Of a DNA stretch of 47,500 nt, positions 20,447 through 30,680 are shown piece by piece. Origin of the DNA: Prorocentrum cordatum (lineage: Eukaryota; Sar; Dinophyceae; Prorocentrales; Prorocentraceae); contig CAUYUJ010006324.1 in the NCBI GenBank assembly GCA_963575745.1, forward strand, positions 290,001-337,500, written 5' to 3'. Within the stretch, counting starts at the first letter, position 1. Every line of letters begins with the position of its first letter. Below the pieces are notes generated by a model. That model had not been told where the DNA came from and made no database searches. It saw nothing but the letters and a program-made list of their open reading frames with translations. A program made the position numbers and the translations under genes.

Positions 20447-20591
20447 CGATGATCCTCAGAACGTGTGTTAGCCCTAACGTGTGCTTGTCCATCGAGGGCC
20501 TTCGATACGACGCAGGCGATGTAATGATCTACTGGTTGGGCTGAAGTGGGTAACACACACATTGGGCTAACACACGTCCTGAGGATCATCG
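20447..20591. mobile_element. MITE-like element with 28-bp inverted ends in the 150-bp satellite
   Basis: CGATGATCCTCAG(A/G)ACGTG continues to 28 bp at 20447-20474 and is repeated inverted at 20564-20591 with 27 of 28 positions identical. Similarity continues inward for another 15 bp or so. The interior has no ORF. Confidence 0.65.
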
Positions 20592-21219
20592 AGAGACGTG
20601 CACACGAACTGGCCGCGACCAGGAACGTATAACGCGCTTCGGTGGCCCCCCTTCGGGTGCCCAAAGGCCATGCCTGCTGCATCGTGGTGGTCATGGGGTC
20701 CTGAACTGAGAGGAGCGGGGGTACCAACACCAGCGTTTCGCTATAGACATCCCTGCACTGTTGCTGCGAGCGGGCAAATGTTGTACTCCCTGGCGGCTCC
20801 TCCTCGGGGCCCCCAAGCGCAATGCACGCTACATCGCGGTGATCATGGGGCTCTGAAAAAAACGTCGGAATTTCAAACGAGCGCCTTGTCGTCCGAGACA
20901 TCCCCACGATCTGGGGGGCGAACGGGCAAAAGTGCCGTACCCCCATCTAGTGGTTCCTCCCTGGGGTGCCCGTGTGCTGCGACTGCTGCGCCGCGGTGGC
21001 GAGCGTTTCCTCTTCCAGCCCTCCGCCTTCCCCTTCGCGGAGGGGTTTACCCCTCCCCCCCCTCCCCCTGGATCTGGACGGGGCGCCTCGCGAGGTGCCA
21101 GAGCGTCCAAAAAGGCCCCAGCGATAAAGGCCAACCTCATCGACTATACTACGGTCTTGGGCCAATGTTGGCCTACTGAGGGGGACCCTAATTGAGTACG
21201 CCTCCTTATCTGACCGATC

Positions 21220-21360
21220 ACCTCGAAGATGGCCCCCAAGGCTCCCGAGAGAGCCCCAACAAGGCCCCAAGAAGCGCCTAGGAAGTCCCAAGAGGCCCGC
21301 AAGATACCCGCAATATCAATAAGCCTACAAGAAACTCCTAGAAGCATCCCAAAGGCCTCT
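21220..21360 (+). repeat. 11-bp minisatellite array, short copy 4
   Basis: Units such as GCCCCAACAAGGCCCCAAG and GTCCCAAGAGGCC, in the same orientation as the other copies, immediately before a CTC microsatellite. Confidence 0.65.
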
Positions 21361-21404
21361 GGCCTTTCTGTTCGCCCTCATCTTGTTCCTCTTCCTCATC
21401 CGCC

Positions 21405-21600
21405 CAATCCTCCTCCTCCCTCCTCCTCCTCCCCCTCCTCCTCCTCCCTCCTCCTCTTCCTCCTCCTCCTCCTCCTCCTCCTCCTCCTCCTCCTCCTCCT
21501 CCTCCTCCTCCTCCTCCTCCTCCCCTCCCCCTCCCCTCCTCCTCCTCCTCCCCCTCCTCCTCCTCCTCCTCCTCCTCCTCTTCGTCCTCTGGTTCCTCCT
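21405..21600 (+). repeat. (CTC)n microsatellite
   Basis: Nearly pure CTC/TCC repeats with CCCCTC interruptions. It interrupts the 150-bp satellite together with the 11-bp array. Confidence 0.92.
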
Positions 21601-22485
21601 CCATCCTCCCCCTCTTGGGGCGTGGTGGCTGCCCTGCTCCCCTACGTGCCAAGGCAATTCGCCTGGGTATAGTTTCTGGATGGGCTGGCGGGGTTCCGCG
21701 AAGCGTCTGGAATAGGGTCGGGGCTCCAAACGAGCGCTTCGCTCGAGACATCCCTACAATATGGGCGCGAACGGGCAAGTGTCCTGTGGCGCCCCCCCCC
21801 CACTTGGGGCGCCCGGGGTGCCACGTCTCCTGCGTCGCGGTGATCGCGAAGCTGTCGAAAGCGAGCAGCGGGGGACTCCAGACGAGCGCCTCGCTCGAGA
21901 CAGCACCGCCATCTGGGCACGAGCGGGCCATTGCTGTGCCTCGTGGCGGCTCCCCCTTGGGGGCGCCCGAGTGCCATGCTCGCTCCGTCGCGGTGACCAC
22001 TGGGCTCTCGAAAGATAGAGCACGGGAGCTCCAAACGAGCGCCTGGACTCGAGCGGGCCAGTGTCCCACCCCTCATGGCGGCTCCTCCCTGGGGTGCCAG
22101 CATGCCGCGCTGCCACGCCAGCTTCACCCGCGGTGGGCACGAGGCCCTCGAGGGAGAGCGGTGGGGACTCCGAACGAGCGCCTCGCTCGAGACGTCCCCA
22201 CAGTCGAAGCGCGAACGGGCAAGTGCCACACCCCTGGTGGTTCTCGCTTGGGATGTCCAGGTGCTATGCCTGCTTCATCGCTGTGATCATGAGGCTCTCA
22301 AGAGGAGGGGCCAGGAACTCCCAACGAGCGCCTCGCCCGACACATCATCACAATCTGTGCGCGAGCGGGGACATGTCCTACCACTCTGGTGGCTTCCCCC
22401 TTGGGGTGACCACTTACCATGCCTGCCACATCGCGACGATCATGGGCGACTCTGGATATGTGTGGCATGATGTGGGTTTGTCTCG

Positions 22486-23235
22486 GCTTGAACCTGGAAA
22501 CTAATAGGAGCTAAGCAGGGTGTGAGCGGTCCGCGTGTATGAGCCTGCGTATGACTAAGCTGCGCATGCGTGTATCTGAGTGTGAATGGTCCGAGCATGT
22601 GCGAATCTGAACAAGCGGGTCCGAGTGTCATCAGATCTGCGAGTGAATCTTAGTGTGGGTGAGTCCAGCTATGAATGAGTCTCCCAGCTGGTCTGAGTGG
22701 GGGCATCGCAACGCAGAGGCGCACACTTCGGCACCCGCCATGCGGAAGCAGCCATCGTCCGCTCATTGGTGTGGCAGCGCATCGAGCGGCGCGGCCACTG
22801 CGGGGCCAGACGCGTTGGCGGCGCGGGCCTCGACGACGCCGCCAGGCTGCTACAACCCCAGGGCGGATGTGGGTGCGTCGAAGCGCGCCCTCGAGGAGGC
22901 AACTGCCCGCCTGCCGCAGAATCGATCAGAACCCTGCGGCGGTCGCGCCTGACCGGCGCAGCGACGGGAGACATGCGCTCTCCCTCCGTGGCTGCCTGGC
23001 CACGGTTCTCAGGCAGCTCAAGCATAGTCCCAAATCGCGTAGCGTTTCGCATCTGTTGACCTCGCGGCGAACGCGCCGCTCTCTCGCGCCCTTGCTCGAA
23101 TGCGGCGCGCGGCTGCACGCGCGGGCGTCTCGCAGCTGTGCCCGTCGACCGCCTGCGCGCCTTTACTGTTGCCTCACCGCGCTGGTACAATCGTCGCGAA
23201 TCAAATTAGGGATCTTCCTTCTTCCAAATCAACGC
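22486..23235. other. No supported gene
   Basis: A degenerate TGAGTGTG/GTCCGAGTGT segment (about 22520-22665) is followed by GC-rich sequence with several short open frames on both strands, none of which shows a family motif. Confidence 0.45.
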
Positions 23236-23239
23236 AGAG

Positions 23240-23893
23240 CATGTCTGGACAATGCGCAGCCATGCAGTGAAACGAATTGCTTGGCATTGTGTTGCGTTGC
23301 TTTGTGTCGCTTGACAATGCTTTGCATTGCTCGGTCATGCTTGGGATTGCTTTGCGCTGCATTGCTTGGCGTTGCTTGGCGCTAATTGGCTTTGCCTGGC
23401 GCTGGCGTGGCGTTGCTTTGCGTTGGTTGGCATAGGCTTGGCGTGGCACTGCTTGGAATCGTTGTTTTGGATTGCTCGGCATTGCCTGGCATTGCTTGAC
23501 ATAGACATGGCATTGCCTTGCATTTCTTGTTATTGCTTGGTGTTGCTAGGCATTGGTTTGCATTGCATTGCTTGGCGTTGCCTTGCGTTGATTGGTATTG
23601 CTTGGCGTTGCTTGGCATCGGTTGGCATTGGCGTGGCGTGGCTTGGCATTGCGGCATTGTTTAGCGCTGCTTTTGGAGGTTGCTTGGGATTGCTTTGCAT
23701 TGCTTGGCGTTGCGTGGCCTTGCTTTGCGTTGCATTGCTTGGCATTGCTTGGCAATGCTCTGCAATGGTTTGCATTGCTTGGCGTTGCATGGCATTACTT
23801 GGTGCTGGTTTGCATTGTCTTGCGTGGACTTGCGTTGCTTGGCATTGCTCGGCCCTGATTTACAATGCTTGGTGTTGCTTGGCATTGCAGCAC
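23240..23893 (+). repeat. 10-bp minisatellite GCATTGCTTG
   Basis: About 650 bp of GCATTGCTTG with GCGTTGCTTG, GCTTTG and similar variants; the underlying step is 5 bp and the main period 10 bp. All plus-strand frames are Leu/Ala/Cys/His-rich peptides and all minus frames Asn/Lys/Gln-rich, as a 10-bp repeat must give. Not coding. Confidence 0.88.
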
Positions 23894-24024
23894 GCACGTG
23901 CGACACGTTGTCGTGCCGCATGTCGTAGCAAAAGAGGCGAACATAGAACAACACAACCACCATCAATCACTCGAGCAACTACTTATCACAAGTAGGACCA
24001 GTCGCCCGTGGACTGGCAAATCAT

Positions 24025-24430
24025 TTAAAACCATGAGTGTTTGCAACCACTCACAGCACAACAATTTGGTACACTAGTCTCCAGTGCCTGAAGCTTTCTC
24101 CCGCGCTCCTGCTCCACGGCCGTCCTCCTCTTCTTTTGGTCACATGTTCGTGCCCCTAGTTCCGGAGCGGCCCGCTGGCTACCCCAACGCGTTGGCGCTC
24201 GCCTTCGCTGCTGGCCCCCTAACGTCTCTGAAGCAACTTGCTTCCAGCCCTGTGTGCCCATGTGGAAGCCACATGATTCCCAACGGTCCAGCTCGAAATC
24301 CAACAGCACCCATGGGCTTTTCAAGAAGCCTGCTCGGGCTCGTGAGATCGTGCCGCCCGGCGCACTCGCGCACATCTTGCATGCTGCAATCGGCGAGAAG
24401 TGCGTCAGCTCATGCAGAGTTCCACGCAGG
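24025..24430 (-). pseudogene. Possible relic of a retroelement gag-pol (Copia-like)
   Basis: The minus-strand frame contains TLHELTHFSPIAACKMC. This resembles the HxxTHxPxxxxCxxC zinc-binding signature before the integrase in dinoflagellate gag-pol proteins. The text around it (DRWESCGFHMGTQGWKQV) is less clear and no further pol motif follows. It could equally be chance; reported with low confidence. Confidence 0.25.
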
Positions 24431-24469
24431 CCGCGCGCGCGCGCTCCAACCCCCATCAGCACCGCCATC

Positions 24470-24784
24470 GATGTGCGGGCATGAATGCATCAGCTCGCAT
24501 GGCCTCGCGCGTGGACTGGGGAGCGCATTGAGATTTGTAGCAAGTTCCCACCGCTCGCTTCAGTCGCGGCCTCCAGGATGAAAGGATGGCTTTATGATTT
24601 GGGTGGTCTGGCGGATCGAACCGGCTTATCCTGTCAATAAGTGAACACTACTCTACTCTGCTCCGTTCTGCTCTGGTGGCGAAACAAGCGAGGTACGAGC
24701 GAGAGACCTTTCGTAGGGGGCGAAGCCCTTCTAGGGAGGGGGTCCGGGGGAGACGGCAGGACCGAAGAGAATGGTCTAATGGCC
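24470..24784. other. No supported gene
   Basis: Short unique sequence; a GGGGCGAAGCCC hairpin lies at about 24717-24730. Nothing else is evident. Confidence 0.4.
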
Positions 24785-24933
24785 CGTTTTTCCTTTTATT
24801 TTTTCGAATGAAGCGGCATTTGTTTCTGGTAAATGGCCGTCGGGGGGTCGTTTCCTTTTGTATTTTTGGGAATGAGGCGGCTCCCGGTCGGCTCCCATGG
24901 CTTGTTTCCTTCTATTTTTTCGGGTGAACCGGC
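24785..24933 (+). repeat. Three copies of a T-rich 30-bp motif
   Basis: TTTCCTTTTATTTTTTCGAA followed by TGAAGCGGC, then two variants ending in GGAATGAGGCGGC and GGGTGAACCGGC, start at about 24785, 24851 and 24903. The spacing is 52-66 bp. Confidence 0.65.
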
Positions 24934-24934
24934 C

Positions 24935-25020
24935 AGAGGGCCCCAAGACGGCCCAAGAGGGCACCAAAACGGCTTCAGAGAGCCCAAAGACGGCCACAAG
25001 AGAGCTCCAGATGGCCTCGG
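24935..25020 (+). repeat. 11-bp minisatellite array, short copy 5
   Basis: CCCCAAGACGGCCCAAGAGG and related units in the same orientation as the other copies, joining straight into the 44-bp array. Confidence 0.65.
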
Positions 25021-25180
25021 CTCCCCAGAGCGCGGTGACGTAAACAACTCTCAACACCAAGGCTCCCAAGAGCGAGCGGCAACGTAAAAGTCTTTGAACA
25101 CCAGGGCTCCCAACAAGGAGTAGTGACGTAACAAGCTCTTACCACCAAGGCTCCCAAGAACGAAGGGTGCCGTGAGCCAT
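25021..25180 (+). repeat. 44-bp tandem repeat
   Basis: GTGACGTAA or a variant occurs at 25035, 25079, 25123 and 25167, exactly 44 bp apart. Between them is CACCAAGGCTCCCAAGA(A/G)CG. Confidence 0.85.
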
Positions 25181-25950
25181 CTCGGGCAAATTCCTGGTCC
25201 GCTCTTTCCGTTCCCGTCCCGGCCCAGGTCTACTTGCTGCTTCCGCTGCTCCTTCGTCCTCTATCTCCCGCCCCTTCGCCGAATTCCTCCTCTTCCTCAT
25301 CATCCGAATTAGGATTGGCGAGCCTCCGCTTTCTCCTCCTCGTTTCAATAAATATTGGTGATCGCCGTTCGAACTATGCATGTGAAACTCAGATGGCCAC
25401 CATTCGTGTGAGCGTCTCACTCAAAAAAATCCGGCCATCCCAGAACGCAACTCTGGAGCCTCTCGGCCAGCGTATGGCTTCATAACTCCATTTGTGGTTG
25501 TTTGATGCCCGCTCCGCGCTCGAAGCCTCCACTCCGAGGGCAAAACAACCACTGGAGCTTCATTTTTGAAACGACGATGGCACGTAATTATTCCATTCAA
25601 GATTTCGCCCAAGTCGGCGAACAACGCCACAATTCAGGTTGAGCCCGCCCCAGAAACATCTTTCTGGAGCCTCTATGCCCGTGTCACCTTTAAGAACTGC
25701 GACCAACTCTGTGTGTTCCCTCATGTAAGCTCGATGTCCAGAGCTTCGATGCCAAGTCCGCCGCTACGGGTTGTACCCTACCAGTCGCGACCGTGAGGGA
25801 CCCCCGTGCGAAACGTTGGATTGCGAAGGGGCGTGCGGATATGACAATTGACCGGATGGTCAATGAAACAAGCACTCAAACCTCCTCCTACTCGTGCTAG
25901 CCCTCAGCATGCTCTTTCCTCCTTCGCCATCTGCTCCCCGTCGTCCTCAC
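25181..25950. other. No supported gene
   Basis: Unique sequence downstream (in transcription sense) of the 26-kb exon. A CCAGAAxxxAxxTCTGGAGCCTCT motif is present twice (about 25438 and 25648). Confidence 0.4.
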
Positions 25951-26393
25951 CGAAAAGACATCTGGCCCGCCTGAACAACTGGGGTAGCCACAACGGGAGT
26001 CGTCATCGTAGGAGCTGCAGTAATCACCAGTTCACCACTCCAGTCAGCGGCAGCCATAGCAATGTCAGTATTGGCCTTGATAGCGTCGGCAGCTCCAGCA
26101 ATCGTGTTGGAGAGGCTCGTGGCGGCGCTGATGTCGCTGACCTCAACCTCGAAGCTTGTCGTCACAGAAACTGTGTTCGAAAGCTGGCGGGCAGCGATAG
26201 AGAGCCGACGAGCACCGATGGTGAAACCTGTCACTGTAATCGCGGAAGCAGGCACAGACAGAGCATCAACCAACCCCGTCGTCTTAGCACCTGTGTATGC
26301 AGTGGAAGACACGAGGTCGTATGCAGTCACATTTGGTGGAAGAGTCTCTTCTGCAGTGTACTCGGCAGTGACCACGACCGCAACAGTGGGGGC
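25951..26393 (-). CDS. Exon of a secreted-protein-like gene
   Basis: The minus-strand frame is free of stops for 147 codons: APTVAVVVTAEYTAEETL, ALSVPASAITVTGFTIGA, VSVTTSFEVEVSDISAA, MAAADWSGELVITAAPT. The ASxITVTGF and VSVTTSFEVEV strings resemble a beta-rich repeat common in large extracellular dinoflagellate proteins; I do not know a named domain. The likely acceptor is TCGACAG|GCC (exon start 26393, phase 0) and the donor CTTTTCG|GTGAGG (exon end 25951, phase 2), so the exon would be 443 nt. It has the same orientation as the CUB exons and might belong to the same or a similar extracellular protein; that link is inference. Confidence 0.5.
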
Positions 26394-26830
26394 CTGTCGA
26401 ATCACGGCTAGTTCGAGAACGCGGCACTTCGAAGACCAACAGCGTCAAGCGAGAGGACACGACGTGCTCCACGACTGTTCATGTGGCTCGAACTTGCATG
26501 CGTGATGTCCAGCCAAGACGGCATACATGCGTGGTAACGGCGCTGGGGAGAACGCCACAGTGATACCATATGACCCGTTCTGGAAGCCCTGGACCCCAAC
26601 ACACTGACACGTCGTTCATTTCTAATCGTGCTCATTTCTAATTGTGCTCGTTTCTAATTGTTCCTGCCCCTAGTGGCCAGGAAGAGGCCCAGGATAGAAG
26701 AATTAGAAGTGAAAGGATCTTGCCCCCCCGAAAAATCAAAGAATCCGCCGACCCCTGAGGCGTGTGCGATATCCTTCTCAACTGGATACGTTGTCTTTTG
26801 ATACATCGCACACTCTATTCCAACGCCCTT
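26394..26830. other. Unique spacer with a 16-bp triplicate
   Basis: CATTTCTAATCGTGCT and two close variants start at 26617, 26633 and 26649. The rest is unique, with no gene support. Confidence 0.6.
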
Positions 26831-29800
26831 CCCTCAACCTCGGACCACCTGCAAACTCCTCTCCGGGACCCCCCATCGCGGCCCCACCGCGTCTGACATA
26901 TCCAGCCCCCTTGAGTCCTCTTGGCCTAGGTTTCTAGGAGCTGCAAACTCCTCTCCGGGACCCCCCATCGCGCCCCCACCGCGTCTGACATATCCAGCCC
27001 CCTTGAGTCCTCTGGCCATAGGTTTCTAGGAGCCACCCACCCTGCAAAATCCTCCTGCAAAATCCTCGCCCGGACCTCCCACCGCGCCCCCACCGCGTCT
27101 GATATTCCCAGCCTCCCTGAGGCTTCTGGGCATAGGTTTCTAGGAGCCACCTACCCTGCAAAATCCTCGCCGGGACCCCCCACCGCGCCCCTACCGCGTC
27201 TGACATTCCCAGCCCCCCTGAGGCTCTGGGCATAGGTTTTTCCCACCCTGCAAAATCCTTGCCGGGACCCCCCACCGCGCCCCCACCGCGTCTGACATTC
27301 CCAGCCCCCCTGAAGTCTCTGGGCATAGGTTTCTGGGAGCCACCTACCCTGCAAAATCCTCGCCGGGACCCCCCACCGCGCTTCCACCGCGTGTGACATT
27401 CCCAGCCCCCCTGAGGCTTCTGGGCATAGGTTTTACCCACCCTGCAAAATCCTCGCCGGAACCCTCTACCGCGCCCCCACCGCGTCTGACATTCCCAGCC
27501 CCCCTGAGGCCTCTGGGCATAGGTTTCTAGGAGCCACCCACCCTGCAAAATCTTCGCCGCGACCCCCCACCGCGCCCCCACCGCGTCTGACATTCCCAGC
27601 CCTCCTGAGGCCTCTGGGCATAGGTTTCTAGGAGCCACCCACCCTGCACAATCCTCGCCGGGACACCGCGTCTGACATTTCCAGCCCCCCTGAAGCCTCC
27701 GGGCATAGGTTTCTAAGAACCACCCACCCTGCAAAATCCTCGCCGGGACGCCCCACCGCGCCCTCACCGCGTCTGACATTCCCAGTTTCCCTGAGGCCTC
27801 TGGGCATAGGTTTTTAAGAGCCACACACCCTGCAAAATCCTCGCCGGGACCCCCCACCGCGCTTCCACCGCGTCTGACATTCCCAGCTCCCTGAGGCCTC
27901 TGGGCATAGGTTTCTAGGAGCCACCTGCCCTGCAAAATCCTCGCCGGAACCCCCCACCGCGCCCCCACCGCGTCTGACATTCCCAGCCCCTCTAAGCCTC
28001 TGGGCATAGGTTTTAGGAGCCACCCACCCTGCAAAATCCTCGCCGGGACCTTCCACCGCGCTCTCACCGCGACTGACATTCCCAGCCCCCCTGATGTCCC
28101 CGGGCATAGGTTTCAGGAGCCACCCAACCTGCAAAATCCTCGTCGGTGCCCGCCGCCGCGCCCCCACCGCGTGTGACATTCCCAGCCCCCCTGAAGCCTC
28201 TGGGCATAGGTTTCTAGGATCCACCCACCCTGCAAAATCCTCGCCGGGACCTCCCACCGCGCCCCCACCGCGTCTGACATCCCCAGCCCCCCTGGACCTC
28301 TGGGCATGAGTTTCACCCACCCTGCAACATCCTCGCCGGAACTCGCTACCGCGCCCCCACCGCATCTGGCATTCCAAGCCCCCCTGAGACCTCTGGGCAT
28401 AGGTTTCTAGGAGCCACCCACCCTGCAAAATCCTCGCCAGCACCTCCCACCGCGCCCCCACCGCGTCTGACATTCCCAGCCTCTCTGCAGCCTCTGGGCA
28501 TAGGTTTTAGGAGCCACCCACCCTGCAAAATCCTCGCCGGGACCCCCCACCGCGCCCCCACCGCGTCTGACATATCCAGCCCCCGTGAGTCCTCTGGGCA
28601 TAGGTTTCTAGGAGCCACCCACCCTGCAAAATCCTCCTGCAAAATCCTCGCCCGGACCTCCCACCGCGCCCCCACCGGCGTTGATATTTCCAGCCTCCTG
28701 GGCCTTCTGGCATGAGTTTCACCAACTCTGCAAAATCCTCAGCTGCAAAATTCGCTACCGCGCCCCCACCGCGTCTGACATTCCAAGCCCCCCTGAGACC
28801 TCTGGGCATAGGTTTCTAGGAGCCACCCACCCTGCAAAATCCTCGCCAGCACCCCCCACCGCGCCCCCACCGCGTCTGACATTCCCAGCCTCTCTGCAGC
28901 CTCTGGGCATAGGTTTTAGGAGCCACCCACCCTGCAAAATCCTCGCCAGCACCCCCCACCGCGCCCCTACCGCGTCTGACATTCCCAGCTCCCTGAGGGC
29001 TCTGGGCCCAACCCCCCTGAAGTCTCTGGGCATAGGTTTCTGGGAGCCACCTATCCTGCAAAATCGTCGCCGGGACCCCCCACCGCGCCCCCACTGATCT
29101 GACATTCCCAGCCCCCTGAGGCTTCTGGGCATATGTTTCACCCACCCTGCAAAATCCTCGCCGGAACCCCCTACCGCGCCCCCACCGCGTCTGACATTCC
29201 CAGCCCCCCTGAGGCCTCTGGGCATAGGTTTCTAGGAGCCACCCACCCTGCAAAATCTTCGCCGGACCCCCCACCGCGCCCCCACCGCGTCTGACATTCC
29301 CAGCCCTCCTGAGGCCTCTGGGCATAGGTTTCTAGGAGCCACCCACCCTGCAAAATCCTCGCCGGGACACCGCGTCTGACATTTCCAGCCCCCCTGAAGC
29401 CTCCGGGCATAGGTTTCTAAGAACCACCCACCCTGCAAAATCCTCGCCGGGACCCCCCACCGCGCCCTCACCGCGTCTGACATTCCCAGTTACCCTGAGG
29501 CCTCTGGGCATAGGTTTTTAGGAGCCACCCACCCTGCAAAATCCTCGCCGGGACCCCCCACCGCGCTTCCACCGCGTCTGACATTCCCAGCTCCCTGAGG
29601 CCTCTGGGCATAGGTTTCTAGGAGCCACCTACCCTGCAAAATCCTCGCCGGGACCCCCCACCGCGCCCCCACCGCGTCTGACATTCCCAGCCCCTCTGAA
29701 GCCTCTGGGCATAGGTTTCTAGGAGCCACCCACCCTGCAAAATCCTCGCCGGGACCTTCCACCGCGCTCTCACCGCGACTGACATTCCCAGCCCCCCTGA

Positions 29801-30680
29801 AGTCTCTGGGCATAGGTTTCAGGAGCCACCCAACCTGCAGAATTTTCGTCGGTACCCGCCACCGCGCCCCCACCGCGTCTGACATTCCAAGCCCCCCTGA
29901 AGCCTCTGGGCATAGGTTTCTAGGATCCACCCACCCTGCAAAATCCTCGCCGGGACCCCCCACCGCGCCCCCACCGCGTTTGACATTCCCAGCCCCCCTG
30001 AGGCCTCTGGGCATGAGTTTCACCCACCCTGCAAAATCCTCGCCGGAACTCCCTACCGCGCCCCCCACCGCGTCTGACATTCCAAGCCCCCCTGAGACCT
30101 CTGGGCATAGGTTTCTAGGAGCCACCCACCCTGCAAAATCCTCGCCAGGACCCCCCACCGCGCTCCCACCGCGTCTGACATTCCCAGCCCCTCTGAAGCC
30201 TCTGGGCATAGGTTTTAGGAGCCACCCACCCTGCAAAATCCTCGCCGGGACCCCCCACCGCGCCCCCACCGCGTCTGACATTCCCAGCCTCCCTGAAGCC
30301 TCTGGGCATAGCTTTCTAGGATCCTCCCACCCTGCAAAATCCTCGCCGGGACACTGCGTCTGACATTCCCAGCCCCCCTGAGGCCTCTGGGCATACGTTT
30401 CTAGGAGCCACCCACCCTGCAAAATCCTCGCCGGGACCCCCCACCGCGCCCCCACCGCGTCTGACATTCCCAGCCCCCCTGAGGCCTCTGGGCATAGGTT
30501 TTTCGGAGCCACCCACCCTGCAAAATCCTCGCCGGCACCCCCCACCGCGCCCCACCGCGTCTGACATTCCCAGCTCCCTGAGGCCTCTGACCTAGATTTC
30601 TAGGAGCCACCCACCCTGCAAAATCCTCGCCGGCACCCCCCACCGCGCCCCCACCGCGTCTGACATTCCCAGCCCCCCTG
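26831..30680 (-). repeat. ~100-bp satellite, about 39 copies, with 1.7-kb higher-order repeat
   Basis: GGGCATAGGTTT or a variant recurs about every 100 bp (for example 27128, 27228, 27321, 27422, 27515, 27616, 27701, 27802, 27902). Units of 93 or 85 bp lack parts of the TAGGAGCCACC or CCCCACCGCGCC segments. Rare variants recur at a fixed distance: a shortened GGGACACCGCG unit at 27660 and 29364, GCATGAGTTTCACCC at 28304 and 30011, CTGAAGTCTCTGGGC near 27312 and 29019. Blocks of about 17 units (1,704-1,707 bp) have therefore been duplicated. Glycine-rich minus-strand frames are repeat products. Confidence 0.93.

Larger units (their letters stand above)
20290..22485 (+). repeat. ~150-bp satellite in two blocks
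   Basis: The unit contains CGAGCGCCTCGCTCGAGAC, ATCTGGGCGCGAACGGGCAA, GGTGGCTCC, TGGGGTGCCC and CATCGCGGTGATCATGGG. In the second block AACGAGCGC or ACGAGCGC occurs at 21730, 21882, 22035, 22174 and 22324 (spacings 152, 153, 139, 150). Older, diverged units fill about 20290-21000. The array is split by a TIR element (20447-20591) and by a segment of about 700 bp (21005-21715) holding an 11-bp array and a CTC microsatellite. Minus-strand frames show a 50-residue periodicity (CRDVSSEALV) but unit lengths do not preserve frame. Confidence 0.82.

Noticed and set aside
23201-23995. Leu/Ala/Cys-rich (plus) and Asn/Lys/Gln-rich (minus) ORFs
   Set aside because: Pure product of the 10-bp GCATTGCTTG repeat.
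24717-24730. GGGGCGAAGCCC hairpin as a bacterial-type terminator
   Set aside because: No bacterial context, no following T-tract in the right place, and no gene upstream.
26934-30545. Glycine/arginine-rich minus-strand frames of 350-380 residues
   Set aside because: They are direct translations of the 100-bp satellite; unit lengths of 85, 93, 100 and 101 bp do not preserve frame.
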